Source: a bacterium
GTDB taxonomy: Bacteria > Gemmatimonadota > Gemmatimonadetes > Longimicrobiales > RSA9
Length of the DNA stretch: 64,000 nucleotides
Assembly: GCA_003242735.1 (NCBI GenBank)
Contig: QGVH01000002.1
Span: 186,001 to 250,000 of the forward strand
Direction of reading: 5' to 3'
A program made the translations under genes and the position numbers. Of this stretch, positions 19,263 to 27,713 are shown one piece after another; within the stretch, counting starts at the first letter, position 1, and each line of letters begins with the position of its first letter. The notes beneath the pieces were generated by a model that ran no database searches, was not told the origin of the DNA, and saw only the letters and a list, made by a program, of their open reading frames with translations.

Positions 19263-19535
19263 ATGCCAGGCACGGACAAGCGGGAAGCGGCGTACAGCCA
19301 GGCGCGGGCGGAGCTGTTCCACGAGATGCTGCGTGCAGGCGTGTTCGACCGGGACGAGCACGAGCGCGGTGAGCAGGTCGCCGGGATCGTCCGGGCGCTG
19401 CGGCGGCGCTACCCGGAGCTGGACGATCAGATGGAGCGGCGGTTGATCGGCGAGGGGATGCAGCGGACGTACGGCGACGCGACGATGAGCGAGGCGGCGC
19501 AGAAGGGGCGGAGGGACGAGCGAGGCGCAGCGTGA
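19263..19535 (+). CDS. small charged protein of unknown function (90 aa)
   Basis: I do not recognise this 90-residue protein. It is rich in Arg, Glu and Asp, has no signal peptide or membrane segment, and reads as two or three amphipathic helices (ELFHEMLRAGVFDRDEHERG, then VRALRRRYPELDDQMERRL). The start at 19263 has a strong ribosome site (GAGAGGAGGCGGGAGG just upstream), which argues that it is real. It lies alone between the divergent DUF2723 gene and a convergent beta-barrel gene. A cytoplasmic regulatory or binding role would be a guess. Confidence 0.65.
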   Translation: MPGTDKREAAYSQARAELFHEMLRAGVFDRDEHERGEQVAGIVRALRRRYPELDDQMERRLIGEGMQRTYGDATMSEAAQKGRRDERGAA

Positions 19536-19609
19536 GAGGGCGGCGAGGATCGAGGGGCGTGCCGGGCGCGCCATCGGCGCGATCCCAGGCCCAGCGGTTC
19601 TCGGCGAAC

Positions 19610-19650
19610 GGCGCCGCGCGGGCCCCGGGCGACAGGCCCCGCGCGGCGCC
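19610..19650. terminator. 13-bp-stem hairpin between convergent genes
   Basis: A perfect 13-bp inverted repeat (GGCGCCGCGCGGG at 19610-19622, complement at 19638-19650) with a 15-base loop sits between the + small gene and the - barrel gene. It could terminate both. There is no T-run. Confidence 0.5.
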
Positions 19651-19664
19651 CACGCCGGCCGCGG

Positions 19665-20297
19665 TCAGAACAGGCCGATGCGCAGCCCCACGGTCACGAA
19701 GACGTCGTTCTGCATCTTCTTGTCGCCGTCCGAGGCGAGCTCGAACCAGCTCACGTAGTCGCTGACCTCGGCCCGCAGCGCGATCGCGCCGAGCGAAACG
19801 TCCACGCCTGCCCCGGCGTGCAGCGCGAAGTCGGTCTGCGACTCCGAGAAGATGTCCCGGGCGCCCGAGCCCAGCTCCGAGACCTCGAAGTCGTAGCGCT
19901 TGAGGCCGGCGCCGGCCAACAGGTACGGCTGGACGACCACCAGCCGGGGCAGCGGGCGGAACACCAGGTCGCCTGCCACCGCGAGCAGCTTCGCTCCCGC
20001 CTCGTCGCTGCCGCCGCTGATGCCGGTGGTCGAGATCTTCGAGTCCGTCGCGTAGTCGAAGCCGGCGCGGAGCCCGAACGGCGAGAACGGCATGCCGAGC
20101 TCGACGGCGAGGCCGACGCCCAGCCCGCCCTCGAGGTCCGCCTTGATCGCCTCCGTTCCTTCCCGCACCTCGCCAAGGCTGCTGCCGGACACGAACACGC
20201 CCGCGCGCGGCACCACCTGGATCCGCTGGGCAGACGCATCGGCCGCGCCGGAGACCAGGAGGGCGGCGGCGAGGACGGCTTTCGTCACCGTACGCAT
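19665..20297 (-). CDS. outer-membrane beta-barrel protein
   Basis: The 210-residue protein has a signal peptide ending ADASAQ (about residues 1-24) and then alternating hydrophobic/polar strands typical of small OmpA/OmpW-like barrels: RIQVVPRAGVFV, VGLAVELGMPF, LVVVQPYLLAGAGLKRY and the C-terminal VTVGLRIGLF. The final aromatic residue fits the barrel-assembly signal. No enzymatic motif is present. GGAGGA lies about 11 bases before ATG 20297. It is monocistronic; hyuA ends about 165 bases upstream on the same strand. Confidence 0.82.
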   Translation of the reverse strand: MRTVTKAVLAAALLVSGAADASAQRIQVVPRAGVFVSGSSLGEVREGTEAIKADLEGGLGVGLAVELGMPFSPFGLRAGFDYATDSKISTTGISGGSDEAGAKLLAVAGDLVFRPLPRLVVVQPYLLAGAGLKRYDFEVSELGSGARDIFSESQTDFALHAGAGVDVSLGAIALRAEVSDYVSWFELASDGDKKMQNDVFVTVGLRIGLF

Positions 20298-20463
20298 GAG
20301 TTCCGATTCCTCCGCTTGATGTTCGCCGCGAGGCGAGCGGCGACCCTCCAGCCGCGGAGAGCCGCCGCCCTCGGGGTCGCGTCCCCTGGGGAGAGGAACG
20401 ATGGGCCGGCTCCTGCCCGGCTGCAAGGTGCACGCCAGGCCGTCGCGGCCGCCGTCCAGCCGG

Positions 20464-22500
20464 CTACTCCGGCTCCAGCAGGATCCCGCCCCCGGGCAGC
20501 ACGCCGGCGCGCCAACCCGGTGGGAGCCAGGTGGTTGCGCTGTACTCCGTCACGATGGCAGGGCCCCGGAGCCGGTGCCCCGCGAGGAGCCGGAGCCGTC
20601 CGAAACGGGGGACACGCAGGGTGCGTCCGTGGAGGACGACGTCGGCGAAGCCGTCCGGCCGCGGGTCCGGCGCGGGCGCCCGGGGGAGGCGCGGCTCCGG
20701 CACGTCGGGGCCGGGCGCCGTCGCCTCCACGCGGAGCGTGACCGCTTCGACGGGCGCGCTGCGGCGCGCAAAGCCGTAGCGCGCCTCGTGGGCGGCGTGG
20801 AACGCCTCCACCCAGCCGGCGGCGGGCACGCGGAGTTCGGAGCTCTGGCCGCGGTAGCGGGCGTCGACCCAGTGGGAGACGGTGATGAGGGGGCGAGGGA
20901 CGCCCTCGTCCTCCATGGCGGCGATGGCGGCGGCCTCGAGCCGCGCCAGCTCCTCGGCCAGGCGGGCCGACGCCTCCGCCTCGCCGAACAGCACCGTGCG
21001 GGACACGTCCTTGCGCAACGGCGCGACGAGCATGCCGAAGGCGGACAGCAGCCCCGGGTCGGGCGGGACGAGGATGCGCGGCAGGCCGAGGCGCTCGGCG
21101 AGCTCGGCGGCGTGCAGCGCCGCGGCGCCGCCGAACGGGACGAGGGTGAACTCCGCCGGGTCGTAGCCGCGCTCCACACTGATCAGCCGCAGCGCGCCCT
21201 CCATGGCCGTGTCGGCGACGGCGAGGATCCCCTCGGCGGCCTCGTCCGGCGTGGCGCCCAGGCGTGAGGCGAGCGCCCGGAGCGGGCCGGTGATCCGCTC
21301 GCGGTCGAGGCGGCGCTCGCCGCCCAGGAAGGCGTCCGCGGGCAGCCGGCCCAGCCACACGTGCGCGTCCGTGACCGTGAGCTGGGTACCGCCGCGCCCG
21401 TAGCAGATCGGGCCGGGATCGGCGCCCGCGCTCTCCGGCCCCACGCGCAGCGCGCCGCCCGCGTCCAGCCACGCGATCGAGCCGCCGCCCGCGCCCACGG
21501 TGTGGATGTCCAGCACGGGCACGGCCACGGGCAGCCCGGCGATCGAGAACTCGCGGGTGTGCAGCGGCCGGCCCGGGCACAGCGTCACGTCCGTGGACGT
21601 GCCGCCCATGTCGAAGCCGATGATGTCCGTGAACCCCGCGCGGCGCGCCGCCTCCAGCGCACCCATCACGCCGCCCGCCGGGCCCGAGAGCACGGTGTGA
21701 ACCGGCTCACGCCGGGCACGGGAGACCGGCAGCGTGCCGCCGCCGGAGCCCATGATCCGGATGCGCGCCGCGCCGGCTCCGGCCTCCAGCCGGCGGAGGT
21801 AGCGGTCCATCAGCGGCGCGACGTAAGCGTTGACCACCGTCGTCGCAGTTCGCTCGTACTCGCGGTACTCGGGCAGGATCTCGGAGGAGACCGAGACCGG
21901 CACGCCCAGCGGCTCGAGCGCCGCCGCCACGGCCCGCTCGTGCGCCGGGTTCGCGTAGCTGTGGAGCAGACAGACCGCCACGGCTTCGACGCCCCGCAGC
22001 CGATCCGGCAGCGCCGCGAGCTCCGCCTCGTCCAGCGGCTCTTCCTCCTGGCCCCGGGGCCCCAGCCGGCCCGCGATCCCGTGCCGGTCCTCCCGGGCCA
22101 CCGGCGGCGCCGGCCGCCGGCCGACCAGCGCGTAGAGCTGCGGCCGGCTCTGCCGGCCGATCTCGATCACGTCCTCGAAGCCGCGGTTGGTGACCAGCCC
22201 GACCCGCGCGCCGCGCCGCTCGAGCAGCGCGTTGGTGGCCACGGTGGAGCCGTGGATGAGGAGGACCGGGCGGCGTGGGACGTCCCCGCCCGCGCCTCCG
22301 GGGTCGCCCAGGACCTGTCGGATGCCCTCGAGGACCGCCGCCGCGGGGTCCGCCGGCGTGGACGGCACCTTCAGCCGGGAGATCGCGCCGTCGCGCAGGC
22401 AGAGGATGTCCGTGAACGTGCCGCCGGTGTCCACGGCGATGAGGATCGGCGGGGCGGCCCCCGCCTCGGGGTTTGACAGGCTGGGCGCGTGCTCTGACAT
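20464..22500 (-). CDS. hydantoinase/oxoprolinase family protein, HyuA-like subunit
   Basis: The 678-residue protein matches the HyuA (ATP-binding) subunit of N-methylhydantoinase/5-oxoprolinase/acetophenone-carboxylase-type enzymes. The phosphate-binding motif DTGGTFTD is near residue 24, followed by STVATNALLERRGARVGL and later IIGFDMGGTSTDV. The C-terminal segment ending GHRLRGPAIVTEYSATTWLP is the small HyuA domain. Known enzymes act with a HyuB subunit to open cyclic amides or carboxylate ketones using ATP; no hyuB lies beside it here, so the substrate is unknown. ATG 22500 is only 8 bases from the divergent trpE start, and no Shine-Dalgarno sequence is visible. Confidence 0.88.
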   Translation of the reverse strand: MSEHAPSLSNPEAGAAPPILIAVDTGGTFTDILCLRDGAISRLKVPSTPADPAAAVLEGIRQVLGDPGGAGGDVPRRPVLLIHGSTVATNALLERRGARVGLVTNRGFEDVIEIGRQSRPQLYALVGRRPAPPVAREDRHGIAGRLGPRGQEEEPLDEAELAALPDRLRGVEAVAVCLLHSYANPAHERAVAAALEPLGVPVSVSSEILPEYREYERTATTVVNAYVAPLMDRYLRRLEAGAGAARIRIMGSGGGTLPVSRARREPVHTVLSGPAGGVMGALEAARRAGFTDIIGFDMGGTSTDVTLCPGRPLHTREFSIAGLPVAVPVLDIHTVGAGGGSIAWLDAGGALRVGPESAGADPGPICYGRGGTQLTVTDAHVWLGRLPADAFLGGERRLDRERITGPLRALASRLGATPDEAAEGILAVADTAMEGALRLISVERGYDPAEFTLVPFGGAAALHAAELAERLGLPRILVPPDPGLLSAFGMLVAPLRKDVSRTVLFGEAEASARLAEELARLEAAAIAAMEDEGVPRPLITVSHWVDARYRGQSSELRVPAAGWVEAFHAAHEARYGFARRSAPVEAVTLRVEATAPGPDVPEPRLPRAPAPDPRPDGFADVVLHGRTLRVPRFGRLRLLAGHRLRGPAIVTEYSATTWLPPGWRAGVLPGGGILLEPE

Positions 22501-22501
22501 T
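22473..22501 (+). promoter_or_regulatory. candidate trpE promoter inside the hyuA start
   Basis: TTGACA at 22473-22478 is followed after 17 bases by GACATT at 22496-22501, then 7 bases to the trpE GTG at 22509. Transcription would start at or beside the start codon. The element overlaps the first codons of the divergent hyuA. Confidence 0.5.
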
Positions 22502-22508
22502 TGTTCCC

Positions 22509-24050
22509 GTGCTTCATCCCGGATTCGACGATTTCGCCCGGCTCGCCGCCGGCGCCGACCTCGTGCCCGTGTGGCGCGAGTTCCTCTTCGACGCGGACAC
22601 CGCGGTCACCGCCTACTGGAAGCTCGCACGCGCGGCGCGCGAGGGCGAGGGGGGCGGGGACCGGGCGCACTTCGGCTTCCTGCTCGAGTCCGTCGTGGGC
22701 GGGGAGACGTGGGCGCGTTACTCGTTCCTCGGCACCGAACCCCGCGAGGCGTGGCGCCTCACGGCCGGCGGCCGGGTGAGCCGCTGGACGCCGCAGCACG
22801 GCTGGAGCGAGCCGGAGACCGTCGCAGACCCGCTCGGCGACCTCGAGCGCATCCTGCTCGCGCGCCGGCCCGCCCCGGCACCCGGTCTGCCCCGCTTCTT
22901 CGGCGGCGCCGTCGGCTACATCGGCTACGACGTCGTCCGCTACCTCGAGCGGCTGCCCCCCGGGCCGCCGGATGACCTCGGCTTGCCCGAGGCGCTCTTC
23001 CTCTTCACCGACGTCGTCCTGGCCATCGACAACCTGTTCGGTCGCGCCTACGCCATCACGACCGTGGACGTCTCGGACGCGCCCGGCGAGCCGGAGCTGC
23101 GACGGCGCTTCGAGGAGGCGGGTTCGCGGCTGGACGCCGTCGTGCACACCCTGAGCACGAGCCCCGGTCCGGCGCCGCTGGCGCTCAGGCCGCCGGACAC
23201 GGATGCGCCGTTCACGAGCAGCTCCACCCGCCCCGCGTTCGAGGACGCGGTGCGCCGCATCAAGGAGTACATCGCCGCGGGGGACGCCTTCCAGGTCGTG
23301 CCCAGCCAGCGGCTCACGGTGGAGCTGACGGCTGACCCGTTCGACCTGTACCGGGCGCTGCGCTCCCTCAACCCGTCGCCGTACCTCTACTACCTCGAGC
23401 TGGACGGCGTCACCCTCGTCGGCTCCTCGCCCGAGGTGCTGGTGCGGGTGGAAGACGGCCGTGTGACGGTCCGGCCCATCGCGGGCACGCGTCCGCGCGG
23501 CCGCGACGAGGCGGAGGATGCCGCCCTCGCCGCGGAGCTGCTCGCGGACGAGAAGGAGCGCGCCGAGCACCTCATGCTGGTGGACCTGGGCCGGAACGAC
23601 GTGGGCCGGGTGGCGCGGTACGGCACGGTGAGGGTTTCACAATACATGGCCGTCGAGCGTTATAGTCACGTCCTCCACCTGGTGAGCCAGGTGGAAGGAC
23701 AGTTGCGCGAGGGACTCTCGGCGGTCGACGCCTTCCGCGCCTGCTTCCCGGCGGGGACGGTGACGGGTGCGCCGAAGATCCGCGCCATGGAGATCATAGA
23801 CGAGCTGGAACCGGTCCGCCGTGGGCCGTATGCGGGCGCGGTGGGTTACTTCGCGTACGGCGGCCACACGATGGACACGGCGATCGCGATCCGCACCCTC
23901 GTGGTCGCGGACGGTCGGGCGCACGTCCAGGCGGGCGCGGGCGTGGTGGCCGACTCGGTGCCGGCTCGGGAGTACGAGGAGACGCTCGCCAAGGCGCGCG
24001 CGCTGCTGCGGGTGCTCGGGATGGTTCCGGCGGCGGACGCGCGGCGCTGA
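22509..24050 (+). CDS. trpE: anthranilate synthase component I
   Basis: This 513-residue chorismate-binding enzyme makes anthranilate in tryptophan synthesis, using ammonia supplied by TrpG. Family motifs are in order: LLES in the N-terminal domain (part of the tryptophan feedback site), IKEYIAAGDAFQVVPSQRL, PIAGTRPRGRDEAEDAAL, EHLMLVDLGRNDVGRV and FPAGTVTGAPKIRAMEIIDE. It is full length. The GTG at 22509 gives LHPGFDDFARLAAGADLVPV, aligned with the usual TrpE N-terminus; the TTG at 22473 would overlap hyuA. No ribosome site is seen, consistent with a leaderless transcript. No other trp gene or leader peptide is adjacent, so classical attenuation is not evident. Retention of LLES predicts feedback inhibition. 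Confidence 0.93.
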   Translation: MLHPGFDDFARLAAGADLVPVWREFLFDADTAVTAYWKLARAAREGEGGGDRAHFGFLLESVVGGETWARYSFLGTEPREAWRLTAGGRVSRWTPQHGWSEPETVADPLGDLERILLARRPAPAPGLPRFFGGAVGYIGYDVVRYLERLPPGPPDDLGLPEALFLFTDVVLAIDNLFGRAYAITTVDVSDAPGEPELRRRFEEAGSRLDAVVHTLSTSPGPAPLALRPPDTDAPFTSSSTRPAFEDAVRRIKEYIAAGDAFQVVPSQRLTVELTADPFDLYRALRSLNPSPYLYYLELDGVTLVGSSPEVLVRVEDGRVTVRPIAGTRPRGRDEAEDAALAAELLADEKERAEHLMLVDLGRNDVGRVARYGTVRVSQYMAVERYSHVLHLVSQVEGQLREGLSAVDAFRACFPAGTVTGAPKIRAMEIIDELEPVRRGPYAGAVGYFAYGGHTMDTAIAIRTLVVADGRAHVQAGAGVVADSVPAREYEETLAKARALLRVLGMVPAADARR

Positions 24051-24070
24051 CAGGGGGCATCGAAACTATC

Positions 24071-24099
24071 TTGACGGCGGAGTCGCCGGCCCTTAACGT
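24071..24099 (+). promoter_or_regulatory. candidate promoter with long leader before the split TonB receptor
   Basis: TTGACG at 24071-24076, 17 bases, then TAACGT at 24094-24099. Start of transcription near 24106 would give a leader of about 295 bases before the ATG at 24401. The rest of the 350-base spacer (24051-24400) has no convincing reading frame or recognisable riboswitch. Confidence 0.4.
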
Positions 24100-24400
24100 T
24101 CGCACCCGGCTTCTCCACGACGTTCGGGGCAGTTCTCAGGGCAGGGATGCTCGGAGGGGCGGCCGCTCACCCCGTCTCCCCCCATCATAGATCAAACAGA
24201 CAGATCGGTTTTCCGGGCCACCGGGCCGCTGGACCCGACGGCCCAGTGCGGTGCGAGCTGCGCGGCATCGCGTGTTCCGGTCGTGCGTCGATGGCGCCTC
24301 GGGAGAGGGGCCGTCGGCGCATTGCGCGGATCGGCACATCCTGCGTACGCGTGAGCGCCGCCGACGCTGCGATGTCCTTACCCTCGCGATGGAGGACCGA

Positions 24401-24766
24401 ATGCATCGCTCACCTCGAGTGTCCCGCATCACGGCGTTGACCCTGGCGTTGCTGCTCGGGGTGCCGCCGGCGGTGGCCCGGGCACAGGAGACGACGGGCA
24501 AGATCCAGGGGCGCGTCGTGAACGCGCAGACTGGTGAGCCGCTCCCGGGCGCGCAGGTGATCGTGGTCGGGACGCAGTTCGGCAACCTGACCAACCAGGA
24601 AGGCTACTACTTCATCAACAACGTGCCGGCGGGCGTGCACGACATCCAGGTGCAGCTCATCGGCTACCAGTCCGTGACGGTCGCCGGGCAGCGCGTCCTG
24701 GCCGGCCAGACCATGACGGTCAACTTCGAGCTCACGCCCTCGGCGATCGAGATCCAGGGCTGGTGA
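24401..24766 (+). CDS. TonB-dependent receptor, N-terminal fragment (frame-disrupted)
   Basis: These 121 residues contain a signal peptide (about 1-29, ending ARAQ) and a complete carboxypeptidase-regulatory-like domain: GKIQGRVVNAQTGEPLPGAQ, NQEGYYFINNVPAGVHDIQV. The fragment stops at TGA 24764-24766 immediately after SAIEIQG, where related receptors continue with VVV and the plug. The plug and barrel continue in the -1 frame from 24763. GGAGG at about 24391 serves ATG 24401. On its own this fragment would be an exported regulatory-like domain with no barrel, so it is probably one half of a broken or frameshifted gene. Confidence 0.8.
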   Translation: MHRSPRVSRITALTLALLLGVPPAVARAQETTGKIQGRVVNAQTGEPLPGAQVIVVGTQFGNLTNQEGYYFINNVPAGVHDIQVQLIGYQSVTVAGQRVLAGQTMTVNFELTPSAIEIQGW

Positions 24767-27684
24767 TCGAGGGTGAGCGGAACCCGCTGGTGCCGCGCGA
24801 CCAGGTGTCCTCGCGGACCATCGTGACGGGTGAGGAGATCGACCGGCTGCCGCTCGACAACACGAGCAGCATCGTGTTGTTGCAGCCGGGCGTGATTTCC
24901 ACGAACCGTGGCCGGACGATCCGCGGCAGCCGTGTGGGCGAAGAGGCGGTGCTCATCGACGGCGTGCCGGTCCGGCGCATGCGGACGGGCGACACGGAGA
25001 CGGTCGAGCTGCCGACCAACGCGCTGGCGCAGGTGGACGTGACGACGGGCGGCTTCAGCGCGCGGTACGGCGACGCCATGTCGGGCGTGATCAACTACGT
25101 GACCCGCACGGGCAGCCAGACGTTCGGCGGCACGCTCTCCTTCATGACGGAGGACCTGGCACCGAACCTCTGGCGGACCGGCTTCAACCGCGCGGAGCTG
25201 ACCCTCTCGGGGCCGATCCCGTTGCTGAACAACCTCACGTTCTTCGTGGGCGGGACGTTCGAGGGGCGCCGCTACGGCGCGCGGAACCAGGGCTTCGGCG
25301 ACGTCGGCTACTACGTGGCCACGGGGATCGACACGGTGTTCCGGCTGCCGCGCACGAGCAGCGCGGCCGGCGCGACGGACAGCGTGGACGTGGTGGTGCC
25401 GAAGTTCGTGAAGTGGCCGCTGGGCGTGCGGATGCCCACCAGCCAGTCCGACGAGATCAACCTGGTCAGCAAGGTCTCGCTGGGCCTGGCGCGCGGGTCG
25501 CGGATCGACCTGAGCTACTACTGGAACCGCGACCAGTCGTTGAGCCGTGGCTCGACCAGCATTTACAACCCCCTGTCCTGGAACGGCAGCTTCGACAGGC
25601 GGGACATGGTGGTGCTGGGCGGCTACTTCATGCTCTCCCAGAGCGCGGACCAGCAGCTCTCGCTGGACGTGCGGGCGAGCTACCAGGACGACTGGTTCCA
25701 GGAGGGCGACGTCTCGCCGGCCTGGCTGCACGACAACCTGTACGCGCCGTTCGGCTTCCGCTTCAGCAACATCAAGTTCCTGCTCGACCCGGACGACTGG
25801 CCGGTCACGCGTGAGCTGGTGGAGATCGCGCGCTCGGGGCTGCTGCCCGCCGAGTCGCTGCAGGCGCTGCCGGGCCGCGAGGACCTGGCGGCGCGCCAGG
25901 GCGTGTTCGGCGTCTCGCAGGCGCTGCGGCTGAACCCGTACGGCATGCGCTCCAACTGGTCGACGTTCGGTACCGGCAACACCGCACAGAGCTACGGCCG
26001 CGAGAAGCGGTGGTACGCCAGCGTCACGCTGGACTGGCAGATCAACCGCTTCAACCGTCTGCAGTTCGGCGGCAGCTACCAGCGTGCGGACACCCGGGCG
26101 CAGAACGTGCCGCTCTACAGCGGGCGCGCCACGCCGGTGATGTTCGAGCCCACGCTGGCGGGGCTGTTCGCCCAGCACCGGCTCGACATCGGCGACGTGG
26201 TGCTCGAGGGCGGGCTCCGTTTCGACTACTACGACCCCTCCGGCGAGCTGCCGCGGGTGCCGGGGTTCGTCTACAACGTCCCCGACAGCCTGAAGAAGGA
26301 CTTCGTCCGGATCCGCGAGGGCGACGGCCCGCTCACGAGCCGGATCGAGCGGCCGGGCGACTGCGGCGGCGAGGCGACGCTGCCGAACCGGATCAACCCG
26401 GTCACGGGCGAGGCGGTGTGCAAGCCGAACTTCATCAAGGCGAAGACGCGGACGTCGCTGAGCCCGCGCCTGGCGGTGAGCTTCCCCGTGACGGCGACGT
26501 CGAACTTCCGCCTGTCGTACGCCCAGAACACGCAGACGCCGTTCCTGAACGGCACGGGCGGCCTGTTCCAGAACGCCTACAACGACCAGTACGGCGGCAA
26601 CGCCAACACGAACACGACGTACGGCCGTGACGTGGAGATCCCGCGCACGGTGCTGTACGAGGCCGGCTACCGGCAAATGTTCTCCGACGCGACGGTCGTG
26701 GACGTCGCGGTCTACCAGAAGCAGACGCGCAACGCGCTGACGTACCGCAAGATCCCGGTGGAGAACCTGGTGACCGGGTCGCTCACGTACATCAACGCGC
26801 TGACGAACGCGGACTTCACCATCGCGAGCGGCGTGGACGTGCGCCTCATCCGGCGCTTCGGCTCCCTGGCGGATCTGACGCTCACGTATTCGTACGTGAA
26901 CGCGCGCGGTACGGGCTCGGACCCGACGACCTACACGGGCCTGATCCTGCGGCGCAACACGAACCTCTCGATCCTGACCGGCCGGCCCGTGGATCCGCCG
27001 GAGGTTCTGATGACGCTGGATCAGAACCGTCCGCACAACTTCGCGGGCACGTTCTCGCTGTTGCTGCCGCCGGACTTCGCGCAGGGCAGCACGCTGAACA
27101 AGCTCCTGGGCGATGTGGGCCTGTACGCGACCATGGCCCTGCGGGATGGTCTGCCCTACACGCTGCTGCAGAACGACGGCGCCGGGCAGACGGGTCCGCC
27201 CACCCAGGCCGGCCTGGGCGGGATCCCGGTGGAGGCGCTGAATGCGTCGAAGACGCCGTGGTACAAGAGCTTCGACGTGCGGATGACGAAGGGCTTCCGG
27301 CTGGCAGGGGAGACGCGGGGCCGACTCTTCGTGGACCTGCGCAACCCGCTGGGTCTGGAGAACACCAGCTCGGTCTGGCTCGAGACCGGGACGGTGGTGA
27401 ACGACGTCCACCGGCGGAACTGGCTGGACGCCCATCTGCGGGATGCCACGCTGGACGGCGATCCGGAGATCGATGACTTCGTGATCATGACGGAGTCCTC
27501 GGACAACCCGCTGAACAAGTACATGCTGCTCCAGGCGGAGAAGCGGTTCGGCAACGGGGACGGCGTGTTCACGGTCGAGGAGCAGCTCGCGGCGTTCGGC
27601 GCAGCGTACGAGTTCTCGAACGGCGCGTGGGCGTTCCGCAACAAGAACCGGTACATGCGCCTGGGCTTCGAAATCGAGTTCTGA
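24763..27684 (+). CDS. TonB-dependent receptor, plug and barrel fragment (frame-disrupted)
   Basis: This 973-residue frame opens at a GTG overlapping the preceding stop (GTGA at 24763-24766) and runs directly into a TonB plug: NPLVPRDQVSSRTIVTGEEI, LLQPGVISTNRGRTIRGSRV, EEAVLIDGVPVRRM, VTTGGFSARYGDAMSGVINY. A long barrel follows, ending in KNRYMRLGFEIEF with the terminal Phe expected for outer-membrane insertion. It has no signal peptide of its own, so translation from 24763 alone should not yield a working receptor. Joined to the upstream fragment the protein would be about 1094 residues, normal for the family. One extra base near 24760 would restore GVV between the halves. It heads the block containing the large exported protein, PorV-like and GWxTD genes. 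Confidence 0.88.
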   Translation: MIEGERNPLVPRDQVSSRTIVTGEEIDRLPLDNTSSIVLLQPGVISTNRGRTIRGSRVGEEAVLIDGVPVRRMRTGDTETVELPTNALAQVDVTTGGFSARYGDAMSGVINYVTRTGSQTFGGTLSFMTEDLAPNLWRTGFNRAELTLSGPIPLLNNLTFFVGGTFEGRRYGARNQGFGDVGYYVATGIDTVFRLPRTSSAAGATDSVDVVVPKFVKWPLGVRMPTSQSDEINLVSKVSLGLARGSRIDLSYYWNRDQSLSRGSTSIYNPLSWNGSFDRRDMVVLGGYFMLSQSADQQLSLDVRASYQDDWFQEGDVSPAWLHDNLYAPFGFRFSNIKFLLDPDDWPVTRELVEIARSGLLPAESLQALPGREDLAARQGVFGVSQALRLNPYGMRSNWSTFGTGNTAQSYGREKRWYASVTLDWQINRFNRLQFGGSYQRADTRAQNVPLYSGRATPVMFEPTLAGLFAQHRLDIGDVVLEGGLRFDYYDPSGELPRVPGFVYNVPDSLKKDFVRIREGDGPLTSRIERPGDCGGEATLPNRINPVTGEAVCKPNFIKAKTRTSLSPRLAVSFPVTATSNFRLSYAQNTQTPFLNGTGGLFQNAYNDQYGGNANTNTTYGRDVEIPRTVLYEAGYRQMFSDATVVDVAVYQKQTRNALTYRKIPVENLVTGSLTYINALTNADFTIASGVDVRLIRRFGSLADLTLTYSYVNARGTGSDPTTYTGLILRRNTNLSILTGRPVDPPEVLMTLDQNRPHNFAGTFSLLLPPDFAQGSTLNKLLGDVGLYATMALRDGLPYTLLQNDGAGQTGPPTQAGLGGIPVEALNASKTPWYKSFDVRMTKGFRLAGETRGRLFVDLRNPLGLENTSSVWLETGTVVNDVHRRNWLDAHLRDATLDGDPEIDDFVIMTESSDNPLNKYMLLQAEKRFGNGDGVFTVEEQLAAFGAAYEFSNGAWAFRNKNRYMRLGFEIEF

Positions 27685-27713
27685 TGGGGCCACTCACCTC
27701 CTTGGGAGTGAAC

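Noticed and set aside
16612..19446. 944-codon + strand frame opposite the DUF2723 gene
   Set aside because: It is Arg/Glu/Asp-rich with no motif. The minus-strand protein has clear membrane helices and family motifs.
22400..22508. trp attenuator or leader peptide before trpE
   Set aside because: There is no room: hyuA starts 8 bases away, and no Trp-rich short frame is present.
24740..24790. Programmed -1 frameshift as the firm explanation of the split receptor
   Set aside because: There is no slippery heptamer and no clear stimulatory structure; a one-base deletion or sequence error is at least as likely, so it is left open.
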